Positions 33,655 to 42,651 of a stretch of DNA of 64,000 nt are shown piece after piece. Numbering within the stretch: the stretch's first letter is position 1; each line of letters begins with the position of its first letter. The notes under the pieces were generated by a model. It worked only from the letters and a program-made list of their open reading frames with translations, searched no databases and was not told where the DNA came from. Source of the stretch: Variovorax paradoxus (GTDB lineage Bacteria; Pseudomonadota; Gammaproteobacteria; Burkholderiales; Burkholderiaceae_C); the NCBI RefSeq assembly GCF_022009635.1, contig NZ_CP091716.1:4981501-5045500 (forward strand), given 5' to 3'. The translations under genes were made by a program, and so were the position numbers.

Positions 33655-36600
33655 TTACCACTTCACCCGCACGCCCAGCGAGCCGTTGATGCCGCTCTTC
33701 ACCTTGGCGTCGCCACCCGAAGACCACAGCTTGCCCACTTCGCCATAAAGGCTGGTCGACGGGTTCAGGGCCAGCGTGAAGCCGCCCGCCAGTTCGGTGC
33801 TGGTGCCGCCGATGGGCGCCGCGATGTTGGTGGTGGTCGCGCCGTTGACGAAGCGCGCCACGTCCGTGCCGCGCGAGGTCTTGTACACGTTCACGCGACC
33901 GTACGGCTGCAGCATGCCCATGCCGGTGTCGATCTCGCCCTTGACCCGCACGCCCGCACGGGCGAGCCAGCCGCTGTCGACCTGGGGCTGGACCACCGCG
34001 CCCAGGATGGCCGAGTTGCTCAGGTCCATGTGCTGGTGGATCAGCTGCAGTTGCGGCTCGACGGTCCAGCCGCTGCTGCCGATCGGGAAGGCCTGGCCCA
34101 CCTCGATCGAGCCCAGCAGGCTGTTGCCCTTGCCGGCCGCGCCGATGCCCATCAGCGGCTCGACCGTGTAGCGATGGCGGCCCGACTGCACCACGGCGTC
34201 GGCATAGAAGCCGCTGTCGCTGGTGTAGGTGCCGTACACGCCCACGTACTGGCTGCGCAGGTCGTTGCGGCCGACTGCGAGGTTCTGCACGCCGCTGGCA
34301 TAGCCGCTGACACGCGCATCGCCGTCGAGCTGGCCGACGTAGATGCCGGCGCGCCAGTTGGGCGTGGCCAGCAGGTCGGTGCCGGCCTGGAAGCCGGTCA
34401 GGCGCCCCTTGCTGGTGGGCGAGACGGTGCCGCCCTGCTGGATGTCGATGTCGGTGGACAGCACGCGGGCCCAGGCGCGGCGCTCGGAGCCGGTCGCGCT
34501 GGGCGCGGTGCCCTTCACGTCGTCGTCGCCCACGCGCTTGCGCACGTCGCCCAGCATCGCGAGGCTGCCCTGGCGCAGCTGGTTGGGCAGCGCGGCATAG
34601 AGCGAGGTTTCCGGGCGGTAGTAGGTCACGCCCTTCTGCGCCGAGCGCAGATACCAGTTCTCGCCCTGGCCGAGCGCGTCGGCGGCATACAGGCGGTACT
34701 CGAAGGCGCCGGCATCCACATGGCCGTCCGCGAGCGAGAACGCGTCCTTGGTGGTCTGCGCGGTGGTCTTCGCGCCGTTCTGCGCGGTGATCACCTCGAT
34801 GCCGTTGCCGTTGGTCAGCGCGCCCAGGCCGCCGATGTTGGTGATCTGCACCGTGGTCTTGCCGCTGGCCGAGGCCGTGGGGCCGTTGAGGATCAGCCGG
34901 TCCGAAGGCGGCCCGTTGAAGTAGAGCGTGGTGCCCAGCTTCAGCACGCCGCCGTTGCCCACGTACGCGCCGTTCACCGTCAGCGTGGTGCCCGGCACGC
35001 TGCCCACCAGCGACACGGTGCCGCTGTTGGTCAGCGAGGCCACCGTCTGGCTGTAGCCCGCCAGGTCCAGCGTCGCGCCCGCGGCCACGTTATGCGCCGA
35101 AGCGGCGCTGAAGGTGTTGGCCGCGCCGGCACGCAGCGTGCCCTGTGCCACGTCGGTCGCGCCGGTGTAGCTGTTGGCGCCCGACAGCGTCAGCGTGCCC
35201 GTGCCGATCTTCGTGATGAAGCCCGCGCCGCTGATGGCGCCGCTCAGGCCGGCGTCGAATGCGCCCGTGTCGATGATCGGGTCGCTGTTGCCGGTGAAGC
35301 GGATCGCGTTGGCAATGGTCATGCCGGGCGCGATGAAGCCGATCTCGGTGCCGTCGTCCATTGCCAGCTCGCCGGTGCCCAGCGCCTGGGCATTGCCGAG
35401 GTTCAGGCGCCCCTTGAGCAGCGCGGTGCCGCCGGTGTAGGTGTTGGCGCCCGACAGCGTGAGCGTGCCCGTGCCTTCCTTCACCAGCGAGCCGCCCACG
35501 CCGGAGATCACGCCCGAGATTTCGGTGCTGGTGTTCAGCCCGCCCGTGGTCAGCGTCTTGTTGCCCAGCAGAACGCGGCCGCCGCCTTCGAGCGAGCCGA
35601 TGGAGGTGCCGGCCGTGGTGAGGCCGCGGATGTTGACCACGGCGCCCGTCTTGTTGACCACCGTGGCCTGCGCGGCCGTGGCCTGGTCGCGGATGTCCAG
35701 GGAGCCGGTCGCCTCGTTGACGATGGTCGCGCGGCCGGCCGTGGCGTCGTCCCAGATGTTGGTCGAGCCGCCCGCGGAGTTCACGATGCGTGCATTGCCT
35801 GCTGTGGCGTTGCTCCACACAGTGACGCTGCCGCCGCGGTTGTCGAACACGGCATCGCCGGCCGTCGAGTTGCCGGTGAAGGTGACACTGCCGCCCTTGT
35901 AGTTCAGGAAGCTCGCGCGCTCGGCCGATGTGTTGTCCTTGAACTCGATCGCGCCGCCGTTGACGCCTGTGCTGGCAGCGGCGGTGGTGAAGCGCAGGTC
36001 ACCCGCGCCGGCGTTGCCGTTGAAGGCCAGGTAGCCGTTGCCGTTGACGTCCACCGGGCCGGTGCCCAGCGCGCCGCTGACGTTCGCGCTCACGCTGCCG
36101 CCGTCGATTTTGGTGCCGCCGGTGTAGGTGTTGGCCGTTGCCAGCGTCAGGTCGCCCATGCCGATCTTGCGCAGGCTGCCCGAGCCACTCATCGTGCCGC
36201 CGAAGGTGCCGCCGGTCGACTGGTCGAAGGTGACGTTGGCGTTGTTGACGATGTCGCCCTGCAGGCTGGTGGTGTTGCCCTGCAGCACGCCGGCCGACAC
36301 GATGGTGCCGCCGGTGTAGTTGTTGGCGCCGGTCAGCACCAGCGTGCCGTAGTCGTCCTTGGTGAGGCCGCCCGCGCCGGTGAGCTGCGAGGCGATGGTC
36401 GCCGTCATGGAAGCGCCCGAGCGCGTGCCGTCGCCCACCTTGATCACCGTGTGCGCGTTGCCGAGCGTCAGGGCGTCGCCCTGCACCACATAGCCGTCGG
36501 AGTAGAACTGCGCGCCGCCGATGCTGATGTCGCCGCCGCTGTTGTCCACGGTGACGGTGCCGGCGGTGCCGCCGAACATGGCGAACTGGTTGGGCTTCCA

Positions 36601-39600
36601 GGTGGCGTTGTAGCCGCCTTCGCTGTTGGTCCAGGTGTCGTTGGGGCTGCCGGGGCTGCCGATGCGCCAGGTGCCCGAGCCGCCGCCCACGCTGCCGTTG
36701 TTGACCGTGTCGCCGCCGTCCCAGAAGCCGAGCTGCACGCCGGTGCTGTTGATCAGGTTGACCTCCTTGGCCACGCTGGTCTGCACGTACAGGTCGCCGG
36801 CCGCGACCGGCGTGCTGCCGATGCTCAGGCCGTTGTCGCTCAGCGAGCCGGTGTACTTGACGAGGCGATAGAGGCCGGGGCCGAAGCTGCCGCCGGCCGT
36901 CTCGGTGACGTTCAGCGTGCCGCCGAGCACCAGGTTGCCGTTGACCTGGATCAGGTCGTTGAGCGGGTCTTCGCCGACGGCGCCGAGGTGGTAGTTCAGG
37001 AACGATCCGTTGGCCAGATTCAGGTCGCCGGTGGTCAACGTGCCGGGGCTGTTGCCCGGCGCGAGCGAGCCGCCGTCGGCCACGGTGACCGCGCCGCTGA
37101 TGGTGCCGCCGCCGGCCAGCGTGGCGCCGGAGCCGACCTGCACGCTGCCGGTGCCGGTCGCGCTGCCGCTGGTGTTGTTCACCCGCAGCGTGCCGCCGTT
37201 CACCCACGTGTTGCCGGTGTAGGTGTTGGCGCCGGTGATCTCGAGTTCGCCCGCGCCGTTCTTGGTCAGGCTGCCGGCGCCGCTGACGGTGCCCGTGAAG
37301 CCCGAGTCGTCGGAGCGATCGAAGACCAGGTTGCCGTTGGCCGTGACCGCGCCCGTGAGCGTGCCGCTCTTGTCGCCATTGCCGACCTGCAGCGTCGCGC
37401 CCTTGCCGATGGTGGTGCCGCCTGTGTAGCTGTTGGTGCCGGCCAGGATCAGCGTGCCCGCGCCGCTGTCGGTCAGGCTGCCGGTGCCGTCGATGTCGCC
37501 GGCCACGGTGTAGCTGTCGGAGCGGTTGAACACCAGCGCCGCGTTGTTGGTGATGTTGCCGGCAATGCTGCCGGTGGTGCCGCCGTTGCCGACCTGCAGC
37601 GTGCCCGCGCTGATGGTGGTGCCGCCGTCGTAGGTGTTGGTGCCGGTGAGCGTGAGCTTGCCGGCGCCCGACTTCGTCAGGCTGCCCGTGCCGGAGATGC
37701 CGCCGGCATAGGCGATGTCGTCGGAGCGGTTGAACTGCAGCACGCCGTTGTCGACGATGTTGCCGCTGATGCTGCCCTTGGTGCCGCCGTTGCCGATCTG
37801 CAGCGTGCCCGCGCTGATGGTGGTGCCGCCGCCGTAGGTGTTGGTGCCGGTCAGCGTCAGGGTGTCGGTGCCGGTCTTCACCAGCTTGCCCGCGCCCGAG
37901 ATGACGCCGCCGAACTGGCCGCCTTCCACGGTGGTGGTCTGCGAGTTCTTGGAACCCGTCTGCAGCGCGCCCGCGCCCTGCAGGTTGTGGATGGAGACGT
38001 TCAGGTCGTTCAGGTCGAGCGTCGCGCCGCTGTTCACGGTGGTCGAGGCGGCAGTGCCGAAGACCGTGCTGGCCAATGCCGCGTTGCCTGCGCGCAGGGT
38101 GCCGCCGGCAACCACCACGGCGGCGGTGCTGTCCACCGTGGCGCTGGTGCCGGTGAGGCTGACCACGCCGGCCTGGGTGCTGCTGCCGAAGGTGGCGGTG
38201 GCGTTCGCGCCCAGGCTCAGCGAACCGGCCAGCGTCAGCGTGCGGTTGCCGGCGGCGGCGACGGTGCTGGCCGTGCCGGCCGTGAAGCCCACGGCCTTCG
38301 AGAAGGTCATGGTCGAGGTCGCGGCCAGCTTGCCGCCGGCCATCGTCAGGCCGCCGCTTCCGAGCGCGGAGGCGGCCGCGACCTGCAGCGTGCCGCCGCT
38401 GACCGTGGTGCCGCCGGAATAGGTGCTGGCGCCCGACAGGGTGAGCGTGCCGCTGCCGCTCTGGGTCACGCTGCCGGTGCCGCCGATGGCGCGCGTGAAG
38501 CTGACCGCATCGGAGCGGTTGAACACGAGCGCGGCGTTGTTGGTGATGCTGCTGGTGCTGTCGATGCTGCCGGTGTTGCCGCCGTCGCCCAGTTGCAGCG
38601 TGCCGCCGCTGATGGTGGTGCTGCCGGTGTAGCTGTTGGTGCCGGTCAGCACCAGCGTGCCGGCGGTCGTCTTCACGAGCTGGCCCGCGCCGGTGATCGA
38701 ACCCGAGAAATTGCCGGACTGCAGCGTGGTCGTCTGGGCGCCGTTGCCGGTCCTGGTCCTCAGCGTGCCGGCCCCCTGCAGGTTGGCGACGGTGACGTTG
38801 TAGCCGTTCAGGTCGAGCGTGGCGCCGGAGCTCACCGTGGTCGAAGCCACGTTGGAGAAGATCGTGCCCGCGCGGGCTGCGTCCGCCACCTGCAGCGTGC
38901 CGCCGGCCACGACGACCGCGGCACTGCTTGTGACGGCGGTGGTGCCGCTGTCCAGGCGGACGGTGCCGTTCTCCGAAGTGCTGCCGAAGACGGCGGTGGC
39001 ACTGCCGTTCAACGTCAGGGTGCCGCCGATGCCGAAGGTCTTGCCGCTGGCGGCGGCCACCGTGCTGCGCTGGCCTACTGCGAAGGACAGGCTGTTGGCC
39101 AGGTTCAGGCTGGACGTGGCGGTGAGCTTGCCGCCTTCGAGCGAGACCGTGCCGGAGCCGAGCGCGCCGGCCGTGCCGATCTGCACCGTGGTGCCGTTCT
39201 TGATGCTGGTGCCGCCGGCATAGGTGTTGGTGGCGCCCAGCGCGAGCGTGCCGCCGCCGTCGGCCGTGAGGCTGCCGGTGCCGGAGATGACGCCGTTCAT
39301 GGCGAGCTGCGCGGGCGTCGTGCCGGTGCCGTCCACGTTGACCGCGAGGTTGCCCGTGGGCTGGAACTTGCCCGTCAGCGTCCACTTGCTGCCGCTGGCG
39401 GCATTGATGCTCGAGAAGCCCTGGAAGGTGTCGCTCTCGGTATTCGTGCCTTCCAGGAACAGCTTGTTGCCGGTGCCCTGCGCGACCACGCCGCCGTTGA
39501 GCACCGAGCCCGCCCTGAGGGTGAGCGAATTGTTGTTGCCGCCCATCTGGATCGAATTGGCGCGCGTCGTCCCGTCGCCCGAGAGGCCGCCGGAAATGGT

Positions 39601-40497
39601 GCCGCTGTTGATGATGGTGAGGTTGCTGCCCACGATGCCCGCGCCGCCCTGCGCAGCGGCGCCCAGTTGCGTGCCGCCCAGGGCGCCGCCTTCGCCGTTG
39701 CCGCCGGCGCCACCGTAGATCGCCGCTTTGGTGCGCGGGTCGATGCCGACGGCGGCAATGCCCGATCCGCCGTTGCCGCCGGTGATCGAGCCGGCATTGG
39801 TGATCGTCACGCCGCCCACGGGCACCACCAGCACGCCCGCGCCGCCACCGCCGCCGGCACCTGCCAGCGACGAGGTCTTCGCAACCGTACCGCCGCCATT
39901 GCCGCCGTTGCCGCCGACCAGCACGCCCGAGGCCTTGACCTCGAACGACTGAGTCGCGAGCACGCTGCCGCCGCCCCCTCCGCCGCCGGCGCCGCCCGGA
40001 CTGGAGAGCTGGGTGGCGCCCTTCTTGTCCACATAGCTGTAGCCACCGGTTCCGCCGTTGCCGCCATTGCCGGCCTTGATGGTCGTGGTGACAGGCGAGG
40101 AGCCGGTCCGGGCGGAGCCGCCGCCACCGCCGCCGCTGCCGTCGAGCCTGTCCGGCGAGCTTCCGTACGCCGCCGAGACACCGTTGGACCCATTCGTTCC
40201 GAGGTTGCCGCCGACGGCACCGGCGGCGGATTGATCGCCCTGCCCGCCGTTGCCCCCCGCCCCGGTCGTGCTGTCGCCCGCCGTCTGCCCGGTGCCGTAT
40301 TTGCCGTTGACGAGAAAGCCCCCGCCGCCGCCGTCGCCGCCCGCGAACGACGGCCCGGCCGTCATCAGGAGCGAGGCCGCGCCCACCGCCAGCGCCACCG
40401 CCCGGCGGCTCTTCTTGCCTCGGGCATGGGTGTTCTCCGAAACGGCTACCCAGGCGCCGAGCGCCGAGTTCCAGATGCTGCGGTGACTTTTGTTCAT
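33655..40497 (-). CDS. Giant autotransporter adhesin (type Va) with PATR repeats
   Basis: 2280 residues from the ATG at 40497. It begins with an extended signal peptide (MNKSHRSIWNSALGAWVAVS), followed by a signal core ending GPSFAGG. A glycine-rich region of about 180 residues comes next, then a long right-handed beta-helix built of autotransporter-associated repeats of the form GTLTLTGTNTYxGGTTIS. A pertactin-like linker leads into a C-terminal 12-stranded barrel of about 290 residues ending GSLGVRVKW. It is a surface adhesin or autoaggregation protein secreted through its own barrel. A 16-codon upstream extension is open, but the ESPR defines the start. It is divergent from a GbsR-type regulator across a palindrome-rich spacer. 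Confidence 0.9.
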   Translation of the reverse strand: MNKSHRSIWNSALGAWVAVSENTHARGKKSRRAVALAVGAASLLMTAGPSFAGGDGGGGGFLVNGKYGTGQTAGDSTTGAGGNGGQGDQSAAGAVGGNLGTNGSNGVSAAYGSSPDRLDGSGGGGGGSARTGSSPVTTTIKAGNGGNGGTGGYSYVDKKGATQLSSPGGAGGGGGGGSVLATQSFEVKASGVLVGGNGGNGGGTVAKTSSLAGAGGGGGAGVLVVPVGGVTITNAGSITGGNGGSGIAAVGIDPRTKAAIYGGAGGNGEGGALGGTQLGAAAQGGAGIVGSNLTIINSGTISGGLSGDGTTRANSIQMGGNNNSLTLRAGSVLNGGVVAQGTGNKLFLEGTNTESDTFQGFSSINAASGSKWTLTGKFQPTGNLAVNVDGTGTTPAQLAMNGVISGTGSLTADGGGTLALGATNTYAGGTSIKNGTTVQIGTAGALGSGTVSLEGGKLTATSSLNLANSLSFAVGQRSTVAAASGKTFGIGGTLTLNGSATAVFGSTSENGTVRLDSGTTAVTSSAAVVVAGGTLQVADAARAGTIFSNVASTTVSSGATLDLNGYNVTVANLQGAGTLRTRTGNGAQTTTLQSGNFSGSITGAGQLVKTTAGTLVLTGTNSYTGSTTISGGTLQLGDGGNTGSIDSTSSITNNAALVFNRSDAVSFTRAIGGTGSVTQSGSGTLTLSGASTYSGGTTVSGGTLQVAAASALGSGGLTMAGGKLAATSTMTFSKAVGFTAGTASTVAAAGNRTLTLAGSLSLGANATATFGSSTQAGVVSLTGTSATVDSTAAVVVAGGTLRAGNAALASTVFGTAASTTVNSGATLDLNDLNVSIHNLQGAGALQTGSKNSQTTTVEGGQFGGVISGAGKLVKTGTDTLTLTGTNTYGGGTTISAGTLQIGNGGTKGSISGNIVDNGVLQFNRSDDIAYAGGISGTGSLTKSGAGKLTLTGTNTYDGGTTISAGTLQVGNGGTTGSIAGNITNNAALVFNRSDSYTVAGDIDGTGSLTDSGAGTLILAGTNSYTGGTTIGKGATLQVGNGDKSGTLTGAVTANGNLVFDRSDDSGFTGTVSGAGSLTKNGAGELEITGANTYTGNTWVNGGTLRVNNTSGSATGTGSVQVGSGATLAGGGTISGAVTVADGGSLAPGNSPGTLTTGDLNLANGSFLNYHLGAVGEDPLNDLIQVNGNLVLGGTLNVTETAGGSFGPGLYRLVKYTGSLSDNGLSIGSTPVAAGDLYVQTSVAKEVNLINSTGVQLGFWDGGDTVNNGSVGGGSGTWRIGSPGSPNDTWTNSEGGYNATWKPNQFAMFGGTAGTVTVDNSGGDISIGGAQFYSDGYVVQGDALTLGNAHTVIKVGDGTRSGASMTATIASQLTGAGGLTKDDYGTLVLTGANNYTGGTIVSAGVLQGNTTSLQGDIVNNANVTFDQSTGGTFGGTMSGSGSLRKIGMGDLTLATANTYTGGTKIDGGSVSANVSGALGTGPVDVNGNGYLAFNGNAGAGDLRFTTAAASTGVNGGAIEFKDNTSAERASFLNYKGGSVTFTGNSTAGDAVFDNRGGSVTVWSNATAGNARIVNSAGGSTNIWDDATAGRATIVNEATGSLDIRDQATAAQATVVNKTGAVVNIRGLTTAGTSIGSLEGGGRVLLGNKTLTTGGLNTSTEISGVISGVGGSLVKEGTGTLTLSGANTYTGGTALLKGRLNLGNAQALGTGELAMDDGTEIGFIAPGMTIANAIRFTGNSDPIIDTGAFDAGLSGAISGAGFITKIGTGTLTLSGANSYTGATDVAQGTLRAGAANTFSAASAHNVAAGATLDLAGYSQTVASLTNSGTVSLVGSVPGTTLTVNGAYVGNGGVLKLGTTLYFNGPPSDRLILNGPTASASGKTTVQITNIGGLGALTNGNGIEVITAQNGAKTTAQTTKDAFSLADGHVDAGAFEYRLYAADALGQGENWYLRSAQKGVTYYRPETSLYAALPNQLRQGSLAMLGDVRKRVGDDDVKGTAPSATGSERRAWARVLSTDIDIQQGGTVSPTSKGRLTGFQAGTDLLATPNWRAGIYVGQLDGDARVSGYASGVQNLAVGRNDLRSQYVGVYGTYTSDSGFYADAVVQSGRHRYTVEPLMGIGAAGKGNSLLGSIEVGQAFPIGSSGWTVEPQLQLIHQHMDLSNSAILGAVVQPQVDSGWLARAGVRVKGEIDTGMGMLQPYGRVNVYKTSRGTDVARFVNGATTTNIAAPIGGTSTELAGGFTLALNPSTSLYGEVGKLWSSGGDAKVKSGINGSLGVRVKW
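35610..35935 (-). repeat. Tandem 20-21-residue repeats in the adhesin
   Basis: Five consecutive repeats of about 63 bases encode units of the form NxTAGxAxIxNxxGGSxxIxD, for example NATAGNARIVNSAGGSTNIWD and DATAGRATIVNEATGSLDIRD. They differ from the surrounding PATR units and probably form a regular beta-helix or solenoid insert within the passenger. Confidence 0.75.
37200..37900 (-). repeat. 204-base PATR repeat units
   Basis: Near-identical blocks recur at a period of 204 bases (68 residues), for example CTGCAGCGTGCCCGCGCTGA starting near 37594 and again near 37798. Each unit encodes one GTNTYxGGTTISAGTLQxGN...RSDxxxxGxIxGTGSLTxSGAG module. The DNA-level identity suggests recent duplication or gene conversion and makes copy-number change by recombination likely. 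Confidence 0.75.
38050..39100 (-). repeat. Long-period duplication within the adhesin
   Basis: A block of about 260 residues occurs twice, each copy carrying the pair AAVVVAGGTLxxxxAAxAxT and SGATLDLNxxNVxxxNLQGA followed by PATR modules. This second-order duplication sits on top of the shorter modules and accounts for much of the passenger length. Boundaries are approximate. Confidence 0.55.
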
Positions 40498-40566
40498 TGT
40501 TCTAAACCTTTGAAAAGGGTTGCGACTTGCACCAAGAAAGTGCAAATGGTCAGGGAATGTTTATTT

Positions 40567-40652
40567 TTGTTAACTAACGGTTTCCTGGATATAACCAATA
40601 TTGGTTATTTGTTAACCTTTCGAGCTTCCGAAGTTTTCGGAAACTTCCGGAA
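40567..40652. promoter_or_regulatory. Palindrome cluster between adhesin and GbsR-type regulator
   Basis: The 187-base AT-rich divergent spacer holds several symmetric elements: a perfect 18-base palindrome ATAACCAATATTGGTTAT (40591-40608); two direct copies of TTGTTAAC, each containing palindromic GTTAAC (40567-40574 and 40609-40616), bracketing it 42 bases apart; and TTCCGAA-GTT-TTCGGAA (40626-40642), followed by palindromic TTCCGGAA (40645-40652). Such density in a divergent promoter next to a winged-helix regulator strongly suggests operators. Which gene each serves is unknown. Confidence 0.6.
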
Positions 40653-40684
40653 ATACAGCACGTCCCGGCGCGACAATCCGGCCC

Positions 40685-41272
40685 ATGGCCACCTCTTCAG
40701 ACCTCCCTCCCCTCAACCGCCAGTTCGTCGCCCACTTCGGCGAAATGGGCAGCAAGTGGGGCATCAACCGCACCGTCGGGCAGATCTACGCGCTGATCTT
40801 TCTGTCCGAGCGCGCGCTCAACGCCGACGAGATCGCCGAACTGCTCGAGTTCTCGCGTTCGAACGTCAGCATGGGTTTGAAGGAACTGCAGGCCTGGCGG
40901 CTGGTGCACCTGCGCCACCATGCGGGCGACCGCCGCGAATACTTCGAGGCGCCCGCGGACGTATGGGAAATCTTCCGGGTGCTGGCGGAGGAACGGCGCC
41001 GACGCGAGATCGAGCCCACGCTCTCGATGCTGCGCAACGCCCTGCTCGAATCGCCCACGAGCGACGCCGAGCGCCATGCGCAGGAGCGCATGCGCGAGAT
41101 GCACGACCTGATCGACCGGCTGATGAAGTGGTTCGACGACGTTCAGCGGCTCGCGCCCGAGACCGCCATGAAGCTCATGGGCATGGGCGCGACCGTGACG
41201 AAGGTGCTGACGCTCAAGGACCGCATCACGGGCGGCGGCGCGTCGAAAAAGAAAAATCCCGCGCCCGACTGA
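40685..41272 (+). CDS. GbsR/MarR-family transcriptional regulator
   Basis: 195 residues. The winged-helix region reads MGSKWGINRTVGQIYALIFL, then ALNADEIAELLEFSRSNVSMGLKELQAWRLV and the wing HHAGDRREYFEAP, as in GbsR-type MarR proteins. The C-terminal half is a long helical dimerisation region, and the protein ends in a lysine-rich tail. It is divergent from the adhesin and convergent with the cytochrome bd operon. Its target is not shown by sequence; both neighbours, and its own gene, are candidates. Confidence 0.85.
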   Translation: MATSSDLPPLNRQFVAHFGEMGSKWGINRTVGQIYALIFLSERALNADEIAELLEFSRSNVSMGLKELQAWRLVHLRHHAGDRREYFEAPADVWEIFRVLAEERRRREIEPTLSMLRNALLESPTSDAERHAQERMREMHDLIDRLMKWFDDVQRLAPETAMKLMGMGATVTKVLTLKDRITGGGASKKKNPAPD

Positions 41273-41291
41273 AACCGCCGGGGTCGCGGGA
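41248..41291 (-). terminator. Rho-independent terminator of the cyd operon
   Basis: On the minus strand TCCCGCG (41291-41285) pairs with CGCGGGA (41263-41257) and is followed by TTTTTCTTTTT. It lies about 36 bases beyond the cydX stop. The T-tract falls inside the lysine codons at the 3' end of the convergent regulator gene, so the lysine tail and the terminator share the same DNA. A small GGGCGG/CCGCCC hairpin sits between it and cydX (41303-41320). Confidence 0.7.
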
Positions 41292-41326
41292 CTTTGAGGG
41301 ACGGGCGGCTACCACCGCCCCGAGGA

Positions 41327-41476
41327 CTACAGCCGCTCCTGCCCTTCCGACGATTCGGGCGTTTCGAGCTTGGCCTTGCGCACCGCGTCGTCGTCCATGA
41401 GTTCGTACCACATCGCGTTGAGTACGGCGAAAGCGGCTGCCAGCGGCAGGCCAAGAATCCAGGCGAAGTACCACAT
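41327..41476 (-). CDS. cydX: Cytochrome bd oxidase small subunit CydX
   Basis: 49 residues, MWYFAWILGLPLAAAFAVLN followed by AMWYELMDDD. The W-Y-F-x-W-I-L-G-x-x-L-A pattern and single membrane helix are the CydX/YbgT signature. A GGAGG ribosome-binding site lies 8 bases before the ATG. CydX stabilises the CydAB complex and its haems. It is the last gene of the cydDCABX operon, 20 bases after cydB. Confidence 0.93.
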   Translation of the reverse strand: MWYFAWILGLPLAAAFAVLNAMWYELMDDDAVRKAKLETPESSEGQERL

Positions 41477-41496
41477 CTTTTTTTCCTCCGTTTTCT

Positions 41497-42651
41497 TCAG
41501 TAGGCGTGTCCGCTCTCTTCGCGGATCGCCTTCTCGTCGACCTTGCCCCACAGCACGTGATAGACCCAGCTGGTGTAGGCCACGATGATGGGAATGAAGA
41601 AGGCCGTGACCACCAGCATGATGAACAGCGTGAGGTGGCTCGACGACGAGTCCCACACCGTGAGGCTGGCGCGCGGGTCGATCGACGAAGGCAGGATGAA
41701 CGGGAACATCGACGCGCCCACGCTCAGGATGATCCCGGCGATGCCGAGCGCCGCCGTCAGCAGCGAGAGCACCGGCCGGCGCAGCGCGAGCCCGAGCAGC
41801 GCGCCCAGCGCGCCGACGAAGCCGGCGGCCGGTGCGGCCATCGTCCATGGATGCGCCGCGTAGTTGGCGGTCCATGCGCCCGCGTGCAGCTCGACCGTCT
41901 TCAGCATCGGGTTCGAAGGCCCGACCGCGTCGATCACGCTGCTGATGCGATAGCCGCCGATGCTCGTGGCCAGCAGCACGCCGGCCAGCGCATACAGCGC
42001 GATGGTGAGCACGGCCGCCACCATGCCGTAGGTGCGCGCACGCTCGGCGACCGGCCCCGCCGTCTTCAGCAGCAGCCACGCCGCGCCGTGCATCACCAGC
42101 ATGGCCACCGACACCAGCCCGCACAGGATGGCGAACGGATTCAGCAGCCCGAAGAAGCCGCCGTCGTAGAAGATGTGCATGTCGTTGTTGAAGCGGAACG
42201 GCACGCCCTGCAGCACGTTGCCCATCGCCACGCCGCAGATCAGCGCGGGCACGAAGCCGCTGAAGAACAGCACCCAGTCCCAGCGCGCGCGCCACTGCGG
42301 CGACTCGCGCTTGCTGCGGAACTTGAAGGCCACCGGCCGCAGGATCAGCGCCGTGAGAATCACGAACATCGCAAGGTAGAAGCCCGAGAAAGACACGGCG
42401 TACAGCTGAGGCCACGCCGCGAAGACGGCGCCGCCGCCCAGGATCAGCCACACCTGGTTGCCTTCCCACACCGGCCCCACGCTGTTGATGACGACGCGGC
42501 GCTCGATGTCGTTGCGCGCGGCAAAGGGCAGCAGCATGCCGCTGCCCAGGTCGAAGCCGTCGGTCACGGCGAAGCCCACCAGCAGCACGCCGATCAGCAG
42601 CCACCAGATGAAGCGAAGGGTGTCGTAGTCGAGGAGTGTGTGGAGGATCAT
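41497..42651 (-). CDS. cydB: Cytochrome bd ubiquinol oxidase subunit II
   Basis: 384 residues with about nine membrane helices. The N-terminus LRFIWWLLIGVLLVGFAVTDGFDLG and the segment NSVGPVWEGNQVWLILGGGA are diagnostic for CydB. It pairs with CydA in the inner membrane to reduce oxygen to water with quinol at high affinity. The start ATG overlaps the cydA stop (ATGA). Confidence 0.96.
   Translation of the reverse strand: MILHTLLDYDTLRFIWWLLIGVLLVGFAVTDGFDLGSGMLLPFAARNDIERRVVINSVGPVWEGNQVWLILGGGAVFAAWPQLYAVSFSGFYLAMFVILTALILRPVAFKFRSKRESPQWRARWDWVLFFSGFVPALICGVAMGNVLQGVPFRFNNDMHIFYDGGFFGLLNPFAILCGLVSVAMLVMHGAAWLLLKTAGPVAERARTYGMVAAVLTIALYALAGVLLATSIGGYRISSVIDAVGPSNPMLKTVELHAGAWTANYAAHPWTMAAPAAGFVGALGALLGLALRRPVLSLLTAALGIAGIILSVGASMFPFILPSSIDPRASLTVWDSSSSHLTLFIMLVVTAFFIPIIVAYTSWVYHVLWGKVDEKAIREESGHAY

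Noticed and set aside
34030..41400. Plus-strand open frame of about 2450 codons antisense to the adhesin
   Set aside because: Composition is low-complexity (Ala/Gly/Arg/His-rich) as expected for the opposite frame of a GC-rich repetitive gene; the minus strand carries clear ESPR, PATR and barrel motifs, and the frame also runs through the GbsR gene.
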